A stretch of 64,000 bases of DNA from Sphagnum magellanicum. Lineage: Eukaryota > Streptophyta > Sphagnopsida > Sphagnales > Sphagnaceae. The notes below the pieces were generated by a model. It had not been told where the DNA came from. It searched no databases and saw nothing but the letters and a program-made list of their open reading frames with translations. This document shows positions 1 through 12,482 of this stretch, in pieces; positions within the stretch are counted from its first letter, which is position 1; each line of letters opens with the position of its first letter. The stretch covers positions 558,001 through 622,000 of the forward strand of contig CM038922.1 in assembly GCA_021904315.1 (NCBI GenBank). Direction: 5' to 3'. The position numbers and the translations under genes were made by a program.

Positions 1-1959
1 AGAGCATCTCCATGAACAGCAGAGTAATGAAGTATACTTGGATGAAATGTGAAATTGATTGTGAGCTTGAAAATGTGTACAATACACTACTCCAAAGGGT
101 TAGAACGAGTGGCAGGCTATTTTGATGATTGGCCCTATGTGGAGATATGTAAATGGTCTTTCACTTTTTTGTCAAGTATTTCATATATCTGGGTGGGAAT
201 GTGGAAATAATTAACACTATATTAAATATAGTAGAAGCCAAAATAGGGGGTGGAGGTGAAGTTCCTCCAAGATGTTATCACTTATTATTATGCTTTTGAC
301 CCATGCCAACTTATGCACTCATATTTTAAGATCAAAGTTTTCCCATAATATTTTTAGGATGAGATAGATATGAACAAGTGCACCAAAAATAAATGCAATT
401 AGTTTAAGTTTCTGAAACTTATATATGTAGCTTCATATTACTGACCAAACATCATACGCTACAAACCCTACTTTTTACACTTTTGCACATGCTCACTAAC
501 CCTTTTATTTAAAATACTCAATTCTAATATGAACAAACTAGGTATACTCAACTGATTTCATTATGTATTAAGCACATTGTGGAGAAAATTAATAGTTTTC
601 GATAAGATTTGGTGAGTAAGTTATGAAATTTCATAACTTACTCACCAAAACTTAATACATAATGATGTCAGTTTTATGAGTAAATGGGGAGGAATTGTTC
701 TAGGTTTTTGATTATGGTTGACAGCCCTCTGTCAATGGACTTTTTTGAACATGTGAAAATTAACACACCAAGTCTGTTTGAGTTTTTAGCACTGTTCCAG
801 GATACTGCAAGGTTTTTTGTTCTTGGGTCCCAAGAAAACAGCATTTCCGAAAAAAAAAACCTCTTTTGACTGCAGATTTAACACACAAACTGCCGATGCA
901 CATCCAAAGGAAAAAACTACAAATTCTAATTACGGTCACACTCCAGCACCTGATTTGTATGAAATCAACCATCTGGGCCGGTTCCAACCTCACTAGCCTT
1001 GTTCTCATTTGCCCCACACAAAGTTCAACACTGAAAGCACCATCTGTGTGGATATCTCAGCTTTTAAGCGTTTAGCACCTATTAGACAGAGTCCCCCAAT
1101 GGGTAAACTATGCCACCACCACATTTTGCAAATGCACCGTACATGCTCACAGCAGCCCCCTGGGCAACACACTCTATCTAACCTGAATGACTGACTGATC
1201 CCTACCTATCCAATATTCACAGATGAAGAATCTACCTGACATATATACCCATTCACTGGAAAATGTGCATTTCACCCCCTCACTAGTTGACGAAGCCAAA
1301 GCACTGATGAGTACCACCAATCTACAATTAGAAAAACTTCACCTGGTACATTTGACAACTGCAGAGAAATACAAGATGTTGCCAAGAACCTATGTCCTTA
1401 TCTGGATGAGATCAGGATCCAGGGCCCTGGAATTGCTTGACGATGCCCATAATCAATGCCAGAAAGGGAGATAGAACTGTGGGGCCTCCAGAACAAAACA
1501 GCAACAGTCAAGTCCATGAAGTTGTGCAAACTGATGACAGCCAGTTGTTTTAGTTGATGTGCTCAGTCATGTACAAAGCTTTCCACAAACTGAATAAATG
1601 AATAGCCTGGGAATCTTCTCATCATCACTGAAACAAATGGTGGGAAATCTGTAGCTGCCGCACTTATACCTTCCTCCTCTTGACAGAAGCCCCTTCACTG
1701 TCTCTTTCTGCATTTCCACAGTGTTCATCCACACCTGCTTCCCATCCTCCAACCAGTCACAATGATCAGAAAAGTGCAGAACGGTTGTTAGCACCGCTTG
1801 ACCAGAAACCTGAATAAGAAAGAAAACAAATGTTGACTTGCCTCAATTCTGTGAAGCTCATTCCAACATCTTGGACTCAAATGAACTGTGGTCCAAAGAT
1901 GCCGTGAAAGAACTGCCTCCACAAGGAGTACCTATCTGTCCAATAGCTATTGACATGAG
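1..1959. other. No gene recognised; downstream flank of the BTB gene
   Basis: This stretch lies beyond the stop codon of the minus-strand BTB gene. It has several short open frames on both strands (for example 1223-1474 plus, 83 codons), but none resembles a family I know or has convincing splice signals. The part next to the gene probably holds its 3' untranslated region. The only clear structure is a fold-back repeat at 551-672. Confidence 0.5.
551..672. repeat. Nested fold-back (inverted repeat) element
   Basis: The outer arms at 551-572 and 651-672 are inverted copies with about two mismatches. Between them, 608-649 is a perfect 42-bp palindrome with no spacer, centred on 628/629. The arrangement looks like a short fold-back MITE or its remnant. 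No clear target-site duplication was seen. Confidence 0.6.
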
Positions 1960-4900
1960 TTAACTGAGGTTACCAGTTATAGCCAATAGGGCCTCTCCAC
2001 CTTGACTCTTGCGCTTCAACCGTTTTACCACCCCCTCATAAAGCTCCATGACTGCCTCAGGACAATTCTTTGAGAAAGTGTCATATCCTTCCAGCCCTGA
2101 TACATCGTCAACTTGTGTTGCAGCATACGCAATCACCCCTTCTTTCACGACATCAGAATTATGTCTCCAGCCAACAACATATGTAACAAGCACTTTGCTG
2201 GGGTTAAGTGAATTTAGTATCTCTTGTTCACATAGGGACTTCAAACTTGTCACCCCATACTTGTCTGCAACTTGCAAGAGCTCAACCAAGTGGGTCCTCA
2301 GTGTGTGATGGTTCACATTGCCCCTGTAAAAGAACAGCACAAAAGCATCCAGTGCCGGGTATCCAATTTCCATCTTTAGGGAGTCACTTTCTCCCATCCG
2401 CTCACTAAACATGGTCTTGAACACCTCTGATTGGTTCACCTATTACATGTTCAGTGCAATCCAATATATACAATTACTTCTCAGAAATAAAGGTAGCATG
2501 TCTGCACAGAACTTGTTCCAATACAAGTGCTCAACAACCCATATACTTGCAAGTGTCAAGAAAAAGATGCCACAGTGGTTGTACATTAACATAACAGCCA
2601 TTGTTAGGGAATCCAGGAATTTGTGTAAGCTTTGGCCTGCCTCTATAAAATGACTCTAAATGTATCCTAAAGGTTTCGTCAATTCTGAATGTCTCTATCA
2701 TCTTTACATGAAACGGGTTCTCAAATCAAACAAAAAGCTGTCATATCTAGTGTATAGCTGAACAACACATCTCAAAGGTTGGCCTATCCAGATAGCAATC
2801 CCAGTGAAAAGTTCACAAAATTCTGCACAAACATAAGAAGAACTGGGCATGTGCTAAGATCCCTGTTACACACTACTGCATACCATCCAAAGACATGCAT
2901 TGACAGAAAACTAAGCACATTGGTGGTCACCATCCTAGTGTTGCTTACTTAACCAACCAACCAGCAGCAGGGATTGCACAACTTGTAGGAAGACACCGCT
3001 GGCATAACTCATTTGACAGGACATGAAATCACTTTTCAAAAAGAAAGAAAAATGATTGACCAAAATGGTAGGAAAGACTTACCAAGACAGCTTTATGGGC
3101 ATAAACCTTCCGCCCTTCTGTAGATTCAAAAACAATATCTGTATATGGTGGTGGAAGCTGATCAGAATCCTGACTATGTTCAAACTCCAGGCCTTGCAGC
3201 TTGCGTTCAATGCTTATTAACTTCTCCTTCGTTTTCTCTAACTCATCAACTAGAGCACGATGTTGCTCATATGCGTTCTTAGGGCGTGCATTGTGATTAT
3301 CTGTAACAGAGCATGTCACTGCCATGGGCATTTGTGGCTCAGCAGTTTCATATGTAATATCTTGACAGTGGCACACTGTGCATGGCTCTGGCCTGTAAGA
3401 TTGTACTCCCATTGGTTGAATGCATGTTGTGCCTGAAATCTACATGTCAACCAGATGTCATGTTGAGAAGTGAGAACACTTGACCACCTCGCATCCAGGC
3501 AATTGAGTGTCAAATCCTCACTACAACACACATAGATGTGCCTTTTTGAATTGTTCCCTTGCACAAACACTCAAAAAAAATTCACAGAGACTAATCAATA
3601 ACTGTGATATTCAATGAGGACAATAGCACAAACAAAGACACATTTGAGAAATGTAGGGGATATGAAGTAGTCACTGAGAGTATGTACATTCAGGGTTACA
3701 ACATGGAAATGATGACCCTACTCTGATAATACTTAGCCTTCAGATGATTACCTGTGGCTTTTGAGACAGCTCCATTTCAAGTGCCAGTGCTTTAGACCAA
3801 TCAACTAATCTTCCTGTTGCTTTGTCCACTTCTCCTGATACAATTCGCTGCATTGCTCTCTCACGTATCCCCTCAAATTCAGGGTCATCTCTGTGCAATA
3901 AGACCATCCACATTGGTGTGAATACACCAGAAAAGGTGTACAAAATACTTGCATTTAATAAGGTTCAGAACAGAAATACATCACAACACTGACAAATGAT
4001 TTGACATACTTTGGGTAAGTCCCAGAAATTCTAGGGCCCATGGCATCTGGCTCAATAGGGACTCCTGCATACTGTAACCTGCAAGTCCAGCACACAAAAG
4101 CAAGTAGATCATAAGTCCTTGATTTAGCAAAAGCGTTGGAACCTGGCCAAAAGTTACGTTCGTAATCCTGGAAGTCCTACATGAAGAATGTTATTACCTT
4201 CCTATACCAGTTGCACGCCCTGTCTTGTTTGCATAATACTCTCCCCCAAGACCAGTGTCCTTTGACATTGTCTTCAACCAGCTGGACAGCGCTCGAACTC
4301 CAACTGGCATCCGAGTATACCACTGCACACCAGGGCAGCACAAGCTGATGACTGAAAACTCACTTATTATATGCTGCCTTTACAAAAATGGGAAATGACA
4401 GCACAACAGCATAGTTGTTTGAATATTCAGATGCAAAAGACATTAGACGTTCAATTCATCATGTTCTAAAACACCAGCAAAAGAGAAGCCCTGACATACC
4501 ACAGTCCTTGAGGTGGGATTCCTGATGTCTGTTAGAAACAGAGGATGCGGTGGTGGTTCATCGTCTGACCACTTTGGCCTGTGTTCTATCATGGCTCTGT
4601 AAGTTGACACTACATCCTCAATGTAGCATGTGACTGGACGGAAAGCCTTTTCTCGCTGGCCTGACTGGTCAGGCTTCGAATTCTTGTGTCGTCTGTCAAA
4701 GCTGTCAGCAAAGCCACATGTGTAAGGACATTATAAAATTGAATGATAACAGATGTGATGGAAAAAACAAGGGCAGACTCATAAGCTACTCTTCCTGTCC
4801 TTGTGACTGACAACACATCAACTGACAGCCAATGTTCCTGCTGCACAACAAAGTCCTTTCAGAAACTCAAAATAGATGCTGCAGTCAAAAGAACTTCAAT

Positions 4901-6209
4901 GACATAATATATCGCAGTAGCAAGAATTGAACACATGTGCATGTGGTAATGGTCCAGAAACCATCATCCAGGAATAATACAGTAGCAATTTGACATACCG
5001 CAGAAATTCACCATGTTCATCACTGCCTAAGGTGAAATCCAGATCAGTGAGTTCATGAAGTGCAGTGGAACCGCGGATGAAGAAGTTTCTTGTGCAGAAG
5101 TATGCAAACCGCATGGAGCATCCCTTGGCAGTGTCATTTACGTAGGTGGATTTTGCAAGCATTGCAGCTTCATCACCAAGAGTCAATACCCCAACACGTT
5201 TACGTCTCCTTCCAGTGCCAAGCCTGCTAGCAAGAGATATAGTTTCACTGACAGTGACCTGAGCCTTTTTGAACCGGAAATCGGACATTACATTGAAAGG
5301 AACCTCAGGCACCTGTGTTTGTAAAATACGAGCATCTTGGTGAGCACGCAAAATTCGTCCAATGGCCCTGAGCAGACTTCCAATACTGTTGATCAAAGTC
5401 CACACAGATTGTGTACATCAGTACATGCCCACAGATTAACTGTGAAGGGATGCATAGTTTAGGAGGATAATGCAATGAAACTCACAACATGTTCATGGAA
5501 CAATGAAGCCTAAATCAACAGCAAATATTTGAAAACTAACAGTTAGGAATGAAGAGACATGGTTTAGGTTTGTGTATACACACGTTTCTGCAGGATACTC
5601 CTTGCCATTCTGCTTTCGAACTTGGGTAAGAAACATCCACACTGTTTCTCCTAATTCCTTCATATCTAAGTCACCTAGCTCTTCAATGGACAGGTTGGTG
5701 GGTCTCTTTTGCAGAGTCCGCCATGCATCAAATCTGGCTCTAGCCCAGGCCTCTGTGTGCTTTGTACTTGATTTGCTCCTGTGAAAAAGCTGAGAATCTT
5801 CCTCACTGATTCGACCAGAGCCTTGGTCAACAGGCTCAGCCTTGCTTTCAGACACCATGTCATTGCCTTCTGATTCATCCTCATCAGAAGGGATGTCATC
5901 ATCGTCATCGTCACCATTATTGTCAAGGATACGGCCATCGATATCAACCCCTGGTATTGTTCCAACACCATTGTTCTCCGGTTCATCGTCATTCACACCA
6001 TCAATACCATGAGTTGCCAAGCCAGGCAATTGAGCATGTGGCACTACCAGATCACATGGAGCAGGAGACAGAGAGAAGTCCTCATGTAGTGACTCCGTTT
6101 GAGGAACCACCACCGCTGGCAGTGACTCTGGAGTGAGACCCGAACTCACATCAAGTGCTGTGTGTGTTCCAGCAGCATGTAAGGACAATTTTTCAACAGG
6201 GTCCGCCAT
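1960..6209 (-). CDS. Crypton recombinase-like (DUF3504) domain fused to BTB/POZ protein
   Basis: Eight exons join in one frame: 6209-5584, 5385-4999, 4692-4500, 4322-4198, 4078-4010, 3890-3752, 3439-3083, 2439-1960 (2376 nt, 791 aa). An in-frame TAA directly precedes the ATG, so the start is firm. Residues 70-130 are acidic. Residues 175-470 match the KIAA1958/ZMYM/QRICH1 C-terminal domain, derived from Crypton tyrosine recombinases: GKEYP at 202-206, FFIRG (R313), HRP at 376, the WYTRMPVG block near 403, and NKTGR at 434-438 where the family has NHSxR. A cysteine cluster (C533, C536, C538) and a coiled coil (570-600) follow. The BTB fold runs from DIVFES (614) through AHKAVL to about 715, with a BACK-like helical tail. 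BTB domains commonly dimerise or bind CUL3; that role here is inference. The recombinase histidine is replaced by lysine, so catalysis is unlikely. Confidence 0.85.
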
Positions 6210-7640
6210 TTAAAGGGCTTTTGTGGAATGCCCTCCCAAAAGATTTCACAAAACCTGCACAGAAAAGAAGTAAATCAGAAGGTGAGCTGAGAGAATGTAA
6301 AGAAGGACACAGATGATAACACTCACATTTTGTTGCACTTCTTCTTCTTCTTCTTCTTGAAACACTAAGGATGAGATCAGTAGTTTGGAACAGAAGATAA
6401 GAACTCAAGAGAGTACATTGAGCAAGATAAATACTAGTCTCATTGGCCAAAAAAAAAATGTTTCCCTTTTTCTGGCCAAAAAAAATGATAAAAAGAAGCT
6501 ACTACTGACATTCTGTTCTTTATGTGTGTTCAGAGAACCTGAAGAATACAGGAAGTGGTGGCAAGCATGGTGCTGAGGGACCTTAGCCAGTGTTGTTCCA
6601 AAGCATAGTAAACGGCATGAGAGGGGACGATTACTGCCTTCGCCATATCCCATCTTCTTCTTGGATTTCATTTCCACACTCTTCTCAAAGGAAAAAGAAA
6701 AGAATGGTCGACTTGCTCACCATGCAACAAAAGCCATAGAAGAAGCATTGAAGAAGCATTGTCCGCGATGCGGCAAAGCATAGAAGAAGCATTGTATGCC
6801 ATGCGGCAAAAGCATAAAGAAAGCATTGCTCACCATGTGGCAACATGACCAGAAAACAGAACCAGGAAAAAGGCCATGCACCACGGCCTCCTCTCCTCTT
6901 GGTATCGTGTTTCAAGTCGATGATGATGATGGCCGCCTCGCTAAAGTGCACTACCTCTAAAGAGACGAGAGAGATGAAGAAGGAAACAAATGCCAAGAAG
7001 AAGAAGCACGGTTTTTTCTTGTTTACCAAATAGGCCATGGCTGCTGAAGAGGTATTATGTTCTTCTGATACGATGCTGTCGAGAAAAAGCAGTTCAAACA
7101 AAGGAAACCAAAACAAACTTCTTTGTTGGAATATCAAACTGTCCATGCCTGCGTGCAGGGGGGAAACAAACGCGTGCTGCAGCTGCTGCAATGACTTCAC
7201 TCCAAAAGCGAAGGAAAATTTCCGAAAGAGAACAAGGCATTCTGGAAGGACACGAGGAGGAGGGGGGAGTAGGAGGAAGAGAGACAGAAAGGAAAAACTT
7301 CTTACCCTACCAAGCAGGCCATGGCTACAAAAAGGTGATGATGGAGTTTTTCCAATGGCCTGAGGAGCCACAAAACACATTGGGGACAAAACATACATCA
7401 CCTGAATCAGCAGGAAAATCCGATCACGGCGATGCACTTCAATTCCTCAGCCGCGTCTCCACGCCCCGATTCCAGCGCTCCGATCCTTTGGCGTCGTGCG
7501 AGAGCTTGCCGCGAGGGCTATTCCGCCTGTAAAAAGCACAAAAGGCTCGAGAGACCGTGGCTAGGTCGCGGCGAGAAGATGACCGTTTCGTAGAATCCTC
7601 ATCTCGTAATGACCTGTTCTCGCCCTCACGCTTCTGCACT
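6210..7640 (-). promoter_or_regulatory. Probable 5' leader and promoter region of the BTB gene
   Basis: A candidate 3' splice site (tgtgcag, minus strand) just upstream of the start suggests an intron in the 5' leader. The segment 7400-7640 is much richer in G+C and CpG than its surroundings, like a plant promoter or first untranslated exon. The long minus-strand open frame at 6685-7437 is low in complexity and looks accidental. No TATA box was fixed with confidence. Confidence 0.35.
6711..6845. repeat. Short tandem repeat upstream of the BTB gene
   Basis: Three to four imperfect units of about 35-40 bp share the core gaagaagcattg followed by a 'ccatgcggcaaaagca'-like block. They lie in the presumed leader/promoter of the BTB gene. 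No coding meaning is evident. Confidence 0.6.
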
Positions 7641-7669
7641 TCCTTAGTAAACTTACTAGTAACAACTCA

Positions 7670-8420
7670 TTTCAGTAGTTCAAGAGGTTCTACTATCCAC
7701 CTATATAGCCTAGGGTCAGTTTCCCCACATGGACCCAAAAAATAATAATAATAAAATAAAAATATTTCTATATAACTTTCTTTCTTTCTTTTTTTAAATA
7801 TTTTGCAAATTTTCTTTTTTTTTAAAATAAAATTTGAAATGTTACTATTTTTTCATGATTTACTATGATATCCCATTCCTCAAAATGAGCAATGAAATTA
7901 CTAATACCCACCTATATAGCCTAGGGTTAGTTTCCACATGGACACATTGAAGAATTAATTACCTCTTTTTTTTGGGTGCTAAAATTTCATTTGTTTTCAT
8001 GTTCACTATCATATTACATTCCTCATATGAGGAATGAAATTACTACTACCCACCTATAGCCTAGGGTAAGTTTTCACATGGACAAAAACAAGTAAATAAT
8101 TACCTCTTCTTCTTCTTCTTCAAAAGTTCATTTGTTTTTATAACTTTGAAATGTTTTATTTTCATGATTTACTATGATATGTGAAGAATCACATGAGGAA
8201 GGAAATTACTACTACCCACCTATTACCCTAGGGTTAGTTTTCACATGCACAAACCGAATAATTAATCTTCTTCTTATTACAAAAAGTTCTTTTCTTTTTC
8301 TTTTTTTTTAAATCTGAAATTTTATTAATTTTTCATGATTTACTATGATATCCAATTCCTCATATGAGGATTAAAATTACTCATATATAAGGAGTAAAGT
8401 GTATATATACTTTACATACC
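7670..8420. repeat. Tandem array, four units of about 150-200 bp
   Basis: Four units share the block cacctatatagcctagggt followed by agtttccacatggac, near 7697, 7908, 8049 and 8218. They also share a second block, catgatttactatgatat, followed by cattcctcatatgagg and aaattact. Unit length varies because of A/T-rich insertions. The array sits at the boundary between the GC-richer promoter region and the AT-rich intergenic DNA. Confidence 0.75.
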
Positions 8421-11400
8421 CTAGGAATTTTTTTGAAATGTTTTACATGGGGACTACTGAAGCTAGACAAGCAAACTAGATGAGTTTGGAATGAAGATCA
8501 ACTCTAGAAATTTGACATTTAAGCAAAATGATCCATTTTGATTTTGTCTAGACAAATTAGGTGAAGTTAACATAGCTTATAACAAAGATACACATATTTT
8601 TTGCATCCCAAACAAACCTAAAATATTGAGAAACATGAAACATAAATAAAGATAGTTGTATCTTAAATTGAAATACTGAGAAAATGGAACAAGCTAGTTC
8701 ATTTTTTAATGAAGCCAAGGGAATGTTTAAAGTAAGTTCATGTCAAGCACTGTGACATGAATTTGTTTCCAAACAAATTAAGCAAAACCAATGAAATGAG
8801 TCTAAAAAAAACACCCTCCCACCCAACCCAAAGAACAAGCATCACTTGAAACAAAATATAGGAGGGTTGCTATATCTATATATAAGATATGTGTTGAAGG
8901 AAATGAAGCCATTATTCATAGATGAATGGATAAAAGGAGCGAAATGAAGTCACACTTGAAAAACGTCTTCATATGAAAGATGAGCATCAAAGGTAAGAAA
9001 TTAATTAGCTCAAAACATACTATAATACCTTCATCATTTTGACAACACATTTTCGAATAATTAATTAAATTTGAAATTTTAATTTCGACCCTTGGGTTTT
9101 TAATTTTGAAATTTTCAGCAAGTAATGGCTATATAAAATAATAAACATGAACTTGTCAAAGTTACGGAACAATCTAATGTGTTTAGATTCCCCCAATTTT
9201 AATTCATTGTCATGGAAGGAAGGTTTGCGATCAAAACTTTTGATTTTATTAAAATTTTGACCAAAAAAATGATAATTTAATTTATGCTGAAATGATAAAG
9301 GTACTACAATAATCATTTTCTTTAAAAAAATTATTGAGTTCAAAAGGAATCAAAATCAACCTTATTTAGTTGATGTAAAATTTCATTAATCATTTCTATT
9401 GTACCATTACACATAACAACTATCCATACTTTACATCCTCGCTTACATTATTTTGTAATAATGTCATGAATTCATTTGCACAAGAAGTTTTTGTAATCGC
9501 CTCATGTTCAAAGGCTTGTTCATAAGTTCCTTTATTTAATTTCACACCTTTTTTTCATTCGATCTATCTTTTTTTTATTAAATTTTAATTGATTTAACAA
9601 TTATGACTAACTCAATTGATGGTAAGCTAACTTGGTATTAACAAGTTCAATTAATACATTAATATGAAATGATTTGGTAAGGCAACATTTGATAACACAC
9701 AACTTTAATAAGGTGTTGTTAGCAAGGTAAAATTAGTAAGCATGTGATGTTCAATTATCTATTGGTGTTCAATTACCTATTGGTCAATAATTGGTTGGGA
9801 CAACTTGTTTGTAGCAAGCCAAATAATTTATGAAAATTCAATTAGAATTTTATTTTAATGAATTGAATATTGTCATTGAGTGAAAAGAAGTGAAATCATT
9901 GACAAGTCATAAAAGGGTGGTATAATTGTGAAATGAAACCCCAAGGACATAAACACATTTTAAAAATCATGAACACATGATGAAATGAAATAATAAGTTA
10001 ATTCAATACCAAAACATGTACACCAAAGGGATTCAAAATGCATGTTATCACACCTTATAATACAATAACATATTATACATCCACAAATCCAAAGGTGAGA
10101 TTGTGGAGCGGATTTTCCCAATTTTATGATGTTAAATGAACATTTAAAACATGTTACATTTTTTTCACTATTTGTGGAACTTTTTTTTGGAAATGTTTTA
10201 AGGAACAGTTTTTTATGGATTCATAAAACCCTGAACTTTTAGGACTTTGTGTTTTACATCAATTTCATTTGATCTTTTTTTTCCCCCACATATGTAGCAA
10301 TTTTCATCATTAAATATGTCATAATTCATTAAAAATATGGATACATAAAAACATTCATATGATTACCATATAATATATATTCTTACAACTTGGTTAAAAT
10401 GAACCTTAGATTTCTTATTGATTCCAAAGTTAAATACCTTAAACACAAAATAAAATTTCAAATGGGTCCCAAAATAATTACCTAAAACAATTAGTATTAA
10501 AACTAGCCAAATCTACATGTCAAAAACATGATAAACATTTTGGAACATATACCTCACATTAGATCACCAAAGTTTAAATTTAGAACACAGGATCAACAAG
10601 ATGAATTATAAAAAATATTTGAAATATGTTTTTTTAAAAACTATTTATGATTTTAAGTAACATGAATAATAAATGGTTCATGTGTAATTGAAGAGCATGT
10701 CATGTAGATATTTTAGTAGATTTGTCTAAGTGGGTAATTCAATTTTTTTAAGCCATGATTTTCCAACTTCAAAACACATAGGTCTCTTAAGCCTAGTCAC
10801 ACTGTTAAATTACATTTTCATGTCCAATTCACATATACAAAATTATGTAACATATTTGTTTAATTGGCATCCTTATTGGTAGGGTGTTCTTTGGATTTAT
10901 CTAGAATTTATGGTTTTAAGCCATGTATATTTGTGTGCCCTAAAATTTTTAGATATGAAAATACACATCTTTGATTAAGTTATGTATGAAAAGACAAATT
11001 GTTTTTTTTTTTCTTTCCAAAATGTCTTTAACTATTGCACATTCATCTTCCTTACATTGGTGAGGAGGAGGAGGAGACAAGGACTTAAGCTTTCAAACAT
11101 TTAAGGTTGTCCATGATCAATTTGAGTGGATATTGAATAAAATTGTGTTCTCCTCTAACTTCTTCCATTGCCTCTCTAAGACACTTCAATTGTCCCTATT
11201 TAAGTAGATCAAATTAGGCCTTGCATTGTGTGAAAGGTAAAAATTCATATGTTAATTAGTGCCATGGGCATCTTAGTAATTAAAGGGTTACTAATGGTAT
11301 TAAATAATAAAGTTAATGGGATTAATTAGATGAATGGTTGGTGGTAATCCACTAATCATGTGAAGATTTGTATGAAGGATAAGGATAAAGAGGGCCTAAT

Positions 11401-12482
11401 TTCATGGAAGGGATGTAGACCTTGTGTGGTATGGGATGTGTGGAAAAAATTAAGATAAAAAGATGTAAATAAAGAAACCCACATGTGTGGTGGACAACCT
11501 TCTTTAATTCCTTATTTATTTCTCGAAGAGGAAGAAGGTGGATCATTCCCATTATCATTATCATTATCAAGGTTGCATGGTAGGATGAAATAGGGTGAAG
11601 TTGGGAAAGTTGGTAGGAGAACCATGTTGTCCTACCAACCAGTGTTGTGTAATGGAAAATGGTTGAAGGTTGTGTGGAATCAAGTGCATTATTTCTTTTT
11701 GTTTATATTGGCTTTTATGAAGGTAGGGAAAATATTTTATTCTTAGTTGATGTGGAATATTAGTTTCTTAATTTGATTTGATTTTTTTTTTTGCAATGAT
11801 TATTATTTGTACTTGTTATTGTGGTATAAAAGTAAAGTTACTATAGGAGGGCAGTTGCTACTAAAGAGCAATAACATGAGAGTAATCATTGGATTTAAAG
11901 GTTGTAAAAGGTAAATTGATGTTAAATATAGTAAGCAACAACTACAAAAGGTCTATAGACATTTTTGTTTTTCTTTCAAATTTGTAGACAATGATAGGTG
12001 CAACATGACAATATTTGTTGAAGGATGATAGTTGTTGTAGGACATTAGTTATTAAAGGTTAATAAACAGATAAAATATAGGTTTCATTTTTCTATCCAAC
12101 AACCCTTTCCTTATTGGTAATTAAGTTGTTAGATATTGCAGTTTTACACATTGACACATGCCAAAAACATTAGCTGTCATCAATCAAGTAAGAGCATCAC
12201 ATTCCAAATTCCCAAACTCATTAGTCATGTGAGTGTTTCTTTTTATATAGTTATCTTTAAGTGGTCAAGATTTAATTCAATGTATGGATGAACCACTTGG
12301 ACTATTGTAACTTTCCTTTTATGTAATTTAAAAAATTCTTGTACAATGATAGGAAAGAGTTACCATGACAAATCATTGGAGATCACTCATTTTGCAAAGC
12401 CAAAATCTCATAGATATATTTAGACTTAACCCCTAGGTTTCTAAAATGTTTTATAAACATATATTTTGAACTTTTCACTTGA
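8421..12482. other. AT-rich intergenic DNA, no gene seen
   Basis: About 4 kb of AT-rich sequence with only short chance open frames on both strands. One segment (9040-9310) recurs near 46.6 kb and is listed as a dispersed repeat. No RNA gene or recognisable protein similarity was found. Confidence 0.6.
9040..9310 (+). repeat. Dispersed repeat, copy 1 (second copy at 46610-46860)
   Basis: The segment from tcgaataattaatta through the block cccttgggttttta to tttatgctgaa and aggtactacaat recurs in the same orientation and order at 46610-46860. The copies are diverged. No termini or coding capacity were recognised. Confidence 0.55.

Noticed and set aside
1223-1474. 83-codon plus-strand frame
   Set aside because: Not recognised, no splice context and no similarity to its surroundings; kept only as a chance frame.
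3316-3570. Alternative reading frame of BTB exon 7 (AQHAFNQWEYN...)
   Set aside because: It would follow from the acceptor after atttcag but meets a stop soon after and loses the BTB frame. The acceptor 8 bp upstream keeps the frame into AHKAVL.
6685-7437. Long minus-strand open frame of 250 codons
   Set aside because: It is built on GAA/TTC-rich and tandem-repeat sequence, gives a Phe/Leu/Ser-rich low-complexity product without any family resemblance, and lies in the presumed leader/promoter of the BTB gene.
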